From Glaciihabitans sp. (GTDB lineage: Bacteria > Actinomycetota > Actinomycetes > Actinomycetales > Microbacteriaceae), in NCBI GenBank assembly GCA_025463785.1, contig JAODBD010000006.1, forward strand, positions 100,577 to 164,576: a stretch of 64,000 bases of DNA, written 5' to 3'. Below the pieces are notes generated by a model, which did no database searches, was not told where the DNA came from, and was given only the letters and a program-made list of their open reading frames with translations. Made by a program: the position numbers and the translations under genes. Below are positions 30,066-37,872 of this stretch, one piece after another (within the stretch, counting starts at the first letter, position 1; every line of letters begins with the position of its first letter).

Positions 30066-31017
30066 CGTTGTACCTAAAGACTCGGAGAAGGATGGCGGAG
30101 ATCGCCATGATGACCGCGAACAGCACCCAGGAAATTGCGGAGGCGTATCCGGTCTGGAAGTTGACAAACCCGTCTCGGAAGATCTGGGTGACCAGCGTGT
30201 CCGTAGTGAAAATCGGCCCACCGCCGGTCATGACATACACGAGGTCGAAGACCTGCAGCGACTGGATTGTGAGGATGATCGTGGCGAAGAGGATCGTCGG
30301 ACGAATACTCGGCAGCGTTACGTAACGCACGAGCTGACGCCGATTGGCGCCATCCAGTTGAGCTGCCTCGTAACGCTCCTGTGGCACGCCCTTCAACCCC
30401 GCGAGGAAGATGATCATGGTGAACCCGACGTTCTTCCATACGGCCACGAAGATTACGGCGGGCAACGCGAGGGTGGTCGATTGCAACCAGCCAATCGGCG
30501 CGGCGCCGAAGAACTGCGTAATCCCTGCGACGAGACCGATGCTCGGATCGAGCATGAACTTCCACACCAGCCCGATCGAGGTCAACGACACGATAGTGGG
30601 GAAGAAATAGGTCGACCTGAAGATGCGGCTGACCAGCCCCTCGCCCATCAGGGCGACCGCTGTGAGAAAGCCGAGTACGACGAGCAGGATGACGGATGCC
30701 ACCGTGAATTCGAGCGTGTTTCCCAGGGCGTTCCAGAACTGCGGATCCTTGAAGAGTGTCACGTAGTTGCCGAGGCCGACCCAGGGTTGATCGGTGGCGC
30801 CGATCGTCCAGTTGTGCAGGCTGTACCAGAACGAAACCAGAATCGGCCAGATCACGAATACGCCGAGGATGAGCAGGCTCGGTGCCATGAACAGCCAGGC
30901 CGGCTGCCAGCGGAAACGCCGGCGCCTCGACTCGGGGAGCTTATCGGTGCTCACTGCCGGAGGCAGGGCGCGTCCTCCACGACGCACCCCGCCCCGACCG
31001 ATTGTGTCTGCAGTCAC
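30055..31017 (-). CDS. Sugar ABC transporter permease (MalF-like)
   Basis: PAWLFMAPSLLILGVFVIWPILVSFWYSLHNW; ERYEAAQLDGANRRQLVRYVTLPSIRPTI. GTG 31017 overlaps the upstream stop. Confidence 0.9.
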   Translation of the reverse strand: MTADTIGRGGVRRGGRALPPAVSTDKLPESRRRRFRWQPAWLFMAPSLLILGVFVIWPILVSFWYSLHNWTIGATDQPWVGLGNYVTLFKDPQFWNALGNTLEFTVASVILLVVLGFLTAVALMGEGLVSRIFRSTYFFPTIVSLTSIGLVWKFMLDPSIGLVAGITQFFGAAPIGWLQSTTLALPAVIFVAVWKNVGFTMIIFLAGLKGVPQERYEAAQLDGANRRQLVRYVTLPSIRPTILFATIILTIQSLQVFDLVYVMTGGGPIFTTDTLVTQIFRDGFVNFQTGYASAISWVLFAVIMAISAILLRVFRYNDVD

Positions 31018-32279
31018 TACGAACTGCACCCCGTGAGGGCGTTGATCGTCTTCGCAATGGCCGCGGTCTGGGTAGCAACGCTCTTGCCCCGGGTGATCTG
31101 ACCAATCAGCGGAACGTAGCCGTTGGCATCCACCTGGGTCGCGTTCGTCAGGTGCGGCAGGTACAGGCGTGCATCCGCTACCTGCGATGCAAAGACCGAA
31201 ATGATGGGATCGGCCAGCAGCTGCGGGTCGGTCGCAAGGTCGGTGCGAATCGGCGGGAAGCCGGTCGCCAGCGAGAACTTCTTCTGCACGGCCTTGCTCG
31301 TGTAGTAGGCGAGGAACTGCTGCGCCTGCTGCGGGTACTTCGTCTTGGCCGAGATGGCGAGCGGCGCTGTTGAACCGAGCGTCACCGGGCCGCTGACGCC
31401 CACCGGGATCTTTGCGATCCCCAGGTTGATGCCCGCCGACTTGAAGCCGGGCGCTGCCCACGGTCCGTTCATCTCCATGGCCGCCTTGCCCGCCGAGAAG
31501 AGCGAGTCTGCTTCGGCGCCGGTGAGGCCAACGGGAGCAATCTTGTTGTTCACGACCAGGTCGCTCCAGGTCTTTAAGCTGTTCTGGCCAGCGGGGGTCT
31601 GCAGCACGCTGCATCCGGTGGCGTCAACGATATCGCCGCCGGACATCCACTGCAGGATCGGCCACATCTGGATGGTCGCGTTGTCAGCGAGCGCGAGACC
31701 GTACTGCTTCGTTCCCCCGCCAAGCGTGAGCTTCTGCGCGTCGGCCTGGAACTCGGCGAGTGTCGTCGGAGCCGTGGCGATTCCGGCGGCGGCAAACTCG
31801 GTCTTGTTGTAATACAGGCTGAGGGTCGCGTAGTTGGCCGGAACCGCGTAAAGCTTGTTGCTGTAGGTGAATTCTTTGATGAGCGCGGGCGCGATGTTGC
31901 TGACGTCGATCTGGCTCGCTCCGCTGCCCGTGTCGGTGATGGGGAGCACGGAGTTCGTCTTCACGTACTGTGCGATCACGTTCGGGTCGCTGCTCGGAGC
32001 CGCCAGGTCGGGGCCCTGACCGGTCAGCCACGCCGAAGGGAGCTTCTGCTGGATCGTGTCCCAGGGTTCGACATCCATGACGACCTTGATCTTGCTCTGG
32101 GATGCGTTGAAGTCTTTGACGATCTGTGCGTAACCGGGTCGGTCGCCGCCGGTGAAGCCGGTCCACACGGTGAGAGTAACTTTGCCGCCGGACTGGCCGG
32201 AGGGCGAGGCGCCGGAACAGGCGGCGAGGGCGAGCATCACACCGACCGTTCCGATGATTAGCGGGATTTTCCTTTTCAT
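31017..32279 (-). CDS. Extracellular sugar-binding lipoprotein
   Basis: Lipobox GVMLALAACSG; VWTGFTGGDRPGYAQIVKDFNAS. Start set at ATG 32279. Confidence 0.92.
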   Translation of the reverse strand: MKRKIPLIIGTVGVMLALAACSGASPSGQSGGKVTLTVWTGFTGGDRPGYAQIVKDFNASQSKIKVVMDVEPWDTIQQKLPSAWLTGQGPDLAAPSSDPNVIAQYVKTNSVLPITDTGSGASQIDVSNIAPALIKEFTYSNKLYAVPANYATLSLYYNKTEFAAAGIATAPTTLAEFQADAQKLTLGGGTKQYGLALADNATIQMWPILQWMSGGDIVDATGCSVLQTPAGQNSLKTWSDLVVNNKIAPVGLTGAEADSLFSAGKAAMEMNGPWAAPGFKSAGINLGIAKIPVGVSGPVTLGSTAPLAISAKTKYPQQAQQFLAYYTSKAVQKKFSLATGFPPIRTDLATDPQLLADPIISVFASQVADARLYLPHLTNATQVDANGYVPLIGQITRGKSVATQTAAIAKTINALTGCSS

Positions 32280-32328
32280 GGTGCTCTCCTTTGAGCTGCT
32301 TGCTGCGTTGGATGAGGTGTCTGCACTT

Positions 32329-32344
32329 GCTTTATCGTTAAAGC
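32329..32344 (+). promoter_or_regulatory. Candidate LacI-family operator 1
   Basis: GCTTTA-TCGT-TAAAGC, 6-bp arms with CG at centre. Confidence 0.6.
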
Positions 32345-32388
32345 ACATTACCCAAAAAGTACTCCTGCCGCGACTTCCGGCAAGAGAT

Positions 32389-32404
32389 GCTTAATCGATA
32401 AACT
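32389..32404 (+). promoter_or_regulatory. Candidate LacI-family operator 2
   Basis: GCTTAATCGATAAACT, imperfect copy of operator 1 with central CG. Confidence 0.55.
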
Positions 32405-32555
32405 GATCTTGCAACATTTCTTGTCCAGAATCAAGTCAGCTCGATCGGCCAGCTCCAAGACGCGATTCCGGAACGAGCACGAACCACTTCGCCGACAGAG
32501 TAAATTGCTGAGCACGTGGTTTTTCGATGAGACACGCAACAGAACCGAGAGCCCC

Positions 32556-33614
32556 ATGAGCGACAACACGCAGCCGCGAACCCGGGTGAGACTTCGTGAC
32601 GTCGCCGATCTCGTGGGGGTAACCGCCGCGGCCGCGTCGATGGCGTTGGCAGACAGCCCGCGGATCAGCGACAAGACGAAGCGTGCGGTGCGCGCCGCCG
32701 CGACGCAACTCGGCTACGTTCCCAGCTCGGCGGGCCGAGCGTTGCGAAGCCAGCGGGCTGGTGCGATCGCGTTGATCGTGCCGAACACAACCCAGCACGT
32801 CTTTGGGCACAGCTACTTTATGCATGTGTTGACCGGGGTGTCATCCGTTGCCAACGAGCGCGATACCCAGGTGCTGGTGTCGACCAACCCCGATGAGGCG
32901 CACGGCCTCGCCGCATACGAGCGCGTGATGCGGTCGAAGAGCGCGGACGGCGCCATCGTAACCAGCGCCGCCGTCACCGACCTCAACGTCGAGAGGCTCA
33001 GCCAAAGTGGGTTACCCGTCGTATTGATCGGCAACTTTCCCTACCTGTCGACTTCGGTGAGCGTCGGCATCGACGACGTTGGCGCGAGTCGGTCGATCAC
33101 CGAACACCTCATCGAAGTTCACGGGCGCACACGACTGTTGCACGTCACCGGCCCGATGGATCACCAGACGGCAATCGACCGGCGAGAAGGATTCCTTGCC
33201 GCCGTCGCAGCCCACGACCTCGCCGACGCCAGCCGTGTTGTGGAGGGCGACTTCAGCGAAGAAGCCGGGCGGGATGCCGTTCTTGGGCTTGGCCGCGACC
33301 TCACCGGGTTCGACGGTATCGTCTTCGCAAACGACGACATGGCGTTCGGCGGTCTTCGGGCACTCAAATCCCTTGGCGTCTCCGTGCCGCAGGATATCTC
33401 GATCGTCGGCTTCGACGACTTCGGCCTCTCACGTCTGACCACGCCAGGGATCACCACGGTTCGCGTTCCCGCAGAGCGCATGGCCCGGGTCGCGACGGAA
33501 CGCCTGTTCGACCTGATCGAAGGAAGTAAGCCGGGCCCTTCGCATCAGGAGCTGGCGGTCACCCTTGTGCTGCGCGAATCGTGCGGCTGCGAGTCGAAAG
33601 CTGACGACGCGTGA
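32556..33614 (+). CDS. LacI family transcriptional regulator
   Basis: VRLRDVADLVGVTAAAASMALADSPRISDKTKRAVRAAATQLGYVPSSAGRALRSQRAG. Start set at ATG 32556. Confidence 0.95.
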   Translation: MSDNTQPRTRVRLRDVADLVGVTAAAASMALADSPRISDKTKRAVRAAATQLGYVPSSAGRALRSQRAGAIALIVPNTTQHVFGHSYFMHVLTGVSSVANERDTQVLVSTNPDEAHGLAAYERVMRSKSADGAIVTSAAVTDLNVERLSQSGLPVVLIGNFPYLSTSVSVGIDDVGASRSITEHLIEVHGRTRLLHVTGPMDHQTAIDRREGFLAAVAAHDLADASRVVEGDFSEEAGRDAVLGLGRDLTGFDGIVFANDDMAFGGLRALKSLGVSVPQDISIVGFDDFGLSRLTTPGITTVRVPAERMARVATERLFDLIEGSKPGPSHQELAVTLVLRESCGCESKADDA

Positions 33615-33769
33615 GTTCTGTTCGCCGACTAAGGCGCTGACGGCAGTAAACATCCGCGCGCCTGGGGAGTTCGGCCAACCGCGGTCAGGTCGCTGCTATG
33701 GTGCCCGGGAGCGTGCCGATACCCTTGGGCACGTTGCCCCCAAACAGCAAACGTGACGTTCAAATAACT

Positions 33770-33785
33770 GTTTTTCGTTAAAAAC
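33770..33785 (+). promoter_or_regulatory. Candidate LacI-family operator 3 / inverted repeat
   Basis: GTTTTT-CGTT-AAAAAC, 16 bp, resembles operators 1 and 2. Confidence 0.4.
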
Positions 33786-33803
33786 GATCTCTGAATTCTC
33801 GGA

Positions 33804-34222
33804 TTACATTTGGCCGTCCGGCAACTGCGGTGCGGCCGAGTCCGACATGCGCACCAGGAGGTCGTAGAAGAGCGCCTGCTCGTCAGGCGAAAACCCGGCA
33901 AAACTCCTGTCGTTGCTCGCATCGGTGACATCCCGAGCCTGTGCAGCGCGCTCGAACGCGAGTTGGGTGACGTGCACGGGAACGGTGCGGCGGTCGCCGG
34001 TGCTTCGACGCCGCTCGGCAAGCCCGTTTGCGTACCTGCACCCTCGCCATCCAGCACCACAACTACGAGAAATCCGTTGACCGACAAGCCGACGCCGGCG
34101 ATCTCCAGGTCGTAAGACGCGTACCAGGCGTCGAACACGAATTGCATTACGTACCCCGCCCAGCGAGTCAGCGAGGCGGGAAGCGCCACGATCCTCTTGG
34201 CAGTAATCCGGGGCCTTGGCAT
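33804..34222 (-). pseudogene. Degenerate MarR-type regulator (frameshift, recognition helix missing)
   Basis: One frame: RWAGYVMQFVFDAWYASYDLEIAGVGLSVNGFLVVVVLDGEGAGTQTGL. Next frame: AERRRSTGDRRTVPVHVTQLAFERAAQARDVTDA...FSPDEQALFYDLLVRMSD. Confidence 0.6.
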
Positions 34223-34260
34223 CGGGAAATCGTAACAATCTGCACCGTGTCGACACTCAC

Positions 34261-34821
34261 TCAACCCTGGATGCCGGTGCTTTCCGGGAGCACCCGCGCG
34301 TAGAGGTTTGCCCACGCACTCTCGTACTGCACGGGGGTGATTAGACCCTCTGCGTATTCGCGATCGAGTCTCTCGAAGTCGGCGACGCAGCTCTGGAGGA
34401 GCCCCATCTCACCCTCCGTATACGTGGAACCGCCGGCCAGGATGGTAGCGACGGTGACTCCGCGGAGGCTCTTGCGCAGGCGCTTGGTCAACTGCAGTCC
34501 AAACATCAACGCGGCGATGTATGCGACCGCGATGTAGATGGGGCCCATCCAGCCCGGCCAAATTGTGCCAACCAGAAACTCGCCCAACAACGCAGCCAGG
34601 GCACCCCACAGCCGCCATTGGCGGAATCGGAGGAGCTCACGGCGTTCGACGGAGTTGGTTCCGGGCGGGAAGATCTCAAGCCGATACCGTGTAACTCCGG
34701 ACCGACGAGCGGAGGCGAGGTCGGACACCTCGAGGCTCCCCCAGACGCCCGCGTAACGCCGGGCCTGCCCCGGGCGGGCGGAGAAGAATCGTTGATCCTC
34801 TCCACCTCTGACTGTGCTCAT
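34261..34821 (-). CDS. Hypothetical two-TM protein
   Basis: 186 aa with hydrophobic LWGALAALLGEFLVGTIWPGWMGPIYIAVAYIAALMFG; coherent C-terminal region. Confidence 0.7.
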   Translation of the reverse strand: MSTVRGGEDQRFFSARPGQARRYAGVWGSLEVSDLASARRSGVTRYRLEIFPPGTNSVERRELLRFRQWRLWGALAALLGEFLVGTIWPGWMGPIYIAVAYIAALMFGLQLTKRLRKSLRGVTVATILAGGSTYTEGEMGLLQSCVADFERLDREYAEGLITPVQYESAWANLYARVLPESTGIQG

Positions 34822-34829
34822 GATGCTGG

Positions 34830-35404
34830 CTACTTCCCGCAGATCGGGGTCGGGAAGCCGTCACGCTCGTGGTCGACCCGGTCCTCCGACAAGCGCTCGG
34901 GATGCCGTGACCGGCTTTGCACATCGCGCAGAGCGGTGACGCCGAGGCACGGTATCGCCAGCAGGTCCCCGACGCGGAGGTCAACTACCAGGTCGGGGAT
35001 GTACCGCACGGCGTGTGCGCGGACGACGAGTAGATCGCCGCGGCGATCGCGTGCGCGGTCGATGCACGTCCGATCATCCGAGCCTCGGAAAGGATGGCGG
35101 CGCAGGCGTCGAGTTCGCCGTCGATCCAGACGTTCAGCTGCCCGTTCTCGACCACAGCGGCGGTGACCCGCACGATAACGACCGACGCCAGATCGGTCTC
35201 GGAGGGTCGCCCATTCGTGCCCGGGATAACGGCCGCCGCAGTGTGCACGCAGGGTGTCCCGCACCACTGCACCAACGTCACCAGCGAAAGGCCGGCAACC
35301 GTGACGTCGTCGGGAGTCGCGCTGGTGTACTCGGGCCAGCTGTCTCGCGACAGCGGGTCGGGCAGGCTGCGGCGGAGGGAGGGGATGATGTGGGTGAGCG
35401 TCAT
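34830..35404 (-). pseudogene. Hypothetical protein interrupted by a frameshift
   Basis: Frame 1 MTLTHIIPSLRRSL...ARMIGRASTAHAIAAAIYSSS continues in another frame as AHAVRYIPDLVVDLRVGDLLAIPCLGVTALRDVQSRSRHPERLSEDRVDHERDGFPTPICGK*. Confidence 0.5.
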
Positions 35405-35636
35405 GAGACGCCCGCCGAGTGGGATGAATTGTTCACGAATGCAGGTCTACGCCGGTCGTCGGCTGTCGCTGCGATTCCTAACGACGTTCCAACGGGGTTG
35501 AGGCGAAAACTAACGCGACGCTCGCGTCGGGCGGGATTCTCGCCCCAACTAAACGCGCTAGGTTACGTACGCTCTACCCCGTCAAATGCGCTCAAACACC
35601 GAGCGTCAGTTTCGAGAAGATTGCGTAGGTGGCGTT

Positions 35637-35867
35637 GTGAAATTGCAAATGGAGGCAGTAATCATTTTGGCGATCGCTGCGTCTGGGGCGGTCGTTTGCT
35701 CGATCGCGCTCTACCGAGTTCGTCGCGCGGCGAGAGAGCGAGCGCGCTCCGGGGATCCAACGGTGCTCTCCCCGCGACAGCCGAGGGCCCGCATCGTCCT
35801 CGTGATTGTGGCGGTGGCCGTACTTATTTTCCTTGCCACTTTGGCCCAGCGGCAGGCAGGTGGCTGA
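35637..35867 (+). CDS. Small two-TM hypothetical protein
   Basis: VKLQMEAVIILAIAASGAVVCSIALYRVRRAARERARSGDPTVLSPRQPRARIVLVIVAVAVLIFLATLAQRQAGG. Confidence 0.5.
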   Translation: MKLQMEAVIILAIAASGAVVCSIALYRVRRAARERARSGDPTVLSPRQPRARIVLVIVAVAVLIFLATLAQRQAGG

Positions 35868-36019
35868 CACCATCAATCTGTGCCTGCGCCCGCGGGCTTG
35901 CCGGATGGGCGAGCTTTGCTCAGCGAAACGGTCCCGTACTACCTTTTCGGGGGTGGTACTAACTCGAGCGGCCGAAAGGGTCTGTCGGCCGCAATGCGAC
36001 CGGGGACAGCTCTACTCTT

Positions 36020-36229
36020 CTACTGCGTCGTCAAATGCTCGATGTACAGGAACGTCGCGAGGACGGCTAACAGGACACCAAAGGTGATCCACGTCGAGGT
36101 GATGCGGGCACGACTTTCCACGACTGCCGACCGGTCATCCTTCGCGCGCGCCGCCCTCAACTTCTTACGCTCCTCCGAGGCCTTCGTAACTTGGTCCAGC
36201 AATTGCTCAATCAGGTCGAATACCCACAT
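36020..36229 (-). CDS. Small membrane protein
   Basis: Charged coil then single TM: SRARITSTWITFGVLLAVLATFLYIEHLTTQ. Confidence 0.5.
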   Translation of the reverse strand: MWVFDLIEQLLDQVTKASEERKKLRAARAKDDRSAVVESRARITSTWITFGVLLAVLATFLYIEHLTTQ

Positions 36230-36359
36230 GCCCCAGACTTCAATCGCTTAGCCAGTTCCCGTGCGACCCTCGACCGAGCGCCGGATCGCTAAGACATCGT
36301 CGGCGTCAGAAGGGTCTCCAGGCCCAGTATTTTTTCTCTGCCAGTTCGGTTCGGTGGAT

Positions 36360-36620
36360 CTAGTCAATCCGCGGGGCTTGGCGCGGGACCCCATTGCGGA
36401 GAGCTTTCACCAGCCACACAACGCATAGCGCGAGCACTGATGCCGTGGAAACGAAGAGCACCAACGAAGAGGCCAACGCCAGAGCTGCAGTTTCCCCGCC
36501 GGGCGACGAGTTGTCCTGGAAATTGACGGTAAGGCGACCTAGACAAAAAATGAATCCAGTCCACCCGAGACCACCAAAGACGAAGCTGACCGCGAGCCAG
36601 ATTAGCAAGCGGATATTCAT
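36360..36620 (-). CDS. Small two-TM hypothetical protein
   Basis: MNIRLLIWLAVSFVFGGLGWTGFIFCLG...LASSLVLFVSTASVLALCVVWLVKAL. Confidence 0.55.
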   Translation of the reverse strand: MNIRLLIWLAVSFVFGGLGWTGFIFCLGRLTVNFQDNSSPGGETAALALASSLVLFVSTASVLALCVVWLVKALRNGVPRQAPRID

Positions 36621-36779
36621 GTGGTCATCCCGCGAGCTCCATCGATGGTTGGCTGCAGGATGAGGAATGTCCCGCGCGAGAAACTCTAGCGGGCAGTGAA
36701 GTGGCGCCATTCAATCTGGCCTCCCCGAGTGTCGAGAAGCTTCTCCTCGAAACCAGAAGTGTGCCCCGACGTTTACCGA

Positions 36780-37217
36780 TCAGTGGAAGATCGGCTCGGT
36801 CGGGGGTTCGTCGCGCAGCTCCCACGGAACATCGCCAGTGAGTTCCACGTCTTCGGCGGGCGGTTGGCTGAATGCCACAGGCGGAGTGGCATACCCGGGG
36901 ATCCGGAAAACGGCCGCCCTATATGGCATAGGTGGCTCTTCGACATCAGCACCGAGTTCGTCACCACGACCGAATAGGATGCCGTGCTCGCGAGCCTCCT
37001 TCACTGTGATCGGCCCCGAATACGGTCGAATCTCATCTTCCGCCGCCCGGAAATGCGCTATGACGTCACCGGTTTCCGGATCGGAGACTTCGACATCGTT
37101 CGAGCCGTCCGCCCAGTCATCGACAATGATTCCGACTGTCCCTTTCGGTGCACCCAACGGCGAAAACCTGTCGGTGACGATCTCGACCCGATCGGACAGA
37201 TGCATACCGTGCGCCAT
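36780..37217 (-). CDS. Hypothetical protein (SH3-like, DUF4926-like N-terminus)
   Basis: HLSDRVEIVTDRFSPLGAPKGTVGIIVDDWADGSNDVEVSDPETGDVIA. Confidence 0.6.
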   Translation of the reverse strand: MAHGMHLSDRVEIVTDRFSPLGAPKGTVGIIVDDWADGSNDVEVSDPETGDVIAHFRAAEDEIRPYSGPITVKEAREHGILFGRGDELGADVEEPPMPYRAAVFRIPGYATPPVAFSQPPAEDVELTGDVPWELRDEPPTEPIFH

Positions 37218-37350
37218 CTGCCCAGATTAGCCAACGCCCACCACTGCGTGGCGAGATACACGCCAACGCTTCCAGGCAACTTCGTTTGCCTATTTTTGTC
37301 GGGTATTCACGCGCTGACCAAACTTCTGCTTGCCGGTCGACGCATCAAAG

Positions 37351-37530
37351 CTAACCAATAATGCTGCTCACTTCGATCGCGACAAATGGCGACAGAAGAA
37401 TTAGACAGGAGACGATACTGATGACGCGATTCGTACCTGCTCCTCTCCCGGCGCCGATGGTCACAATGAACCCCACTATCGACGGCGCCAGCAACAACAC
37501 ACTGACAGCGATCCAGTCGTAGGGGATCGC
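37351..37530 (-). pseudogene. Truncated membrane protein adjoining an IS remnant
   Basis: Minus-strand frame PYDWIAVSVLLLAPSIVGFIVTIGAGRGAGTNRVISIVSCLILLSPFVAIEVSSIIG* with no ATG before the IS-derived sequence. Confidence 0.45.
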
Positions 37531-37544
37531 TGAGGGTTTCGGTT

Positions 37545-37685
37545 ACTCGCTGACCTGCCCCATACTCCGGTTACCCGCTGGGTTTGGAGATCTAGGCGGA
37601 AATTGTTTGGTTTTCGTGGGTTACGTACTCGATCGGGGTCCGGTAGCCGCCACGGGCGAGGCACTCATCGCCCCAGCGTAACTGT
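37545..37685 (-). mobile_element. Remnant of an IS3-type element (transposase C-terminus and putative terminal end)
   Basis: Minus strand encodes RWGDECLARGGYRTPIEYVTHENQTISA*, matching the GYRTPxEY tail of IS3-type integrases; TGACCTGCCCCAT-like end nearby. Confidence 0.6.
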
Positions 37686-37849
37686 GCGGCTCCTTGAGGC
37701 TTTCGCCACCGCGTCAGCTTCGCTACTGCCAGCTCTACCGCCGGCGCCACCGCCAACCGTTAACAGCCCGCGAGGAAGACATGCTAGCCACGGTCGCCCG
37801 TGGTCTCAGCAATGCGGAAATCGCGATCCGGGCGCTCGGGCGCCGGTAG
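37684..37849 (+). pseudogene. LuxR-family response regulator C-terminal fragment
   Basis: VRLLEAFATASASLLPALPPAPPP, then after a frame change PLTAREEDMLATVARGLSNAEIA (LuxR HTH), terminating early at TAG 37847-37849. Confidence 0.65.
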
Positions 37850-37872
37850 CGATGTGTTGTACGGGCAAACCG

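Noticed and set aside
29884-31101. 405-aa plus ORF
   Set aside because: Antisense to sugar permeases; no domain-like sequence.
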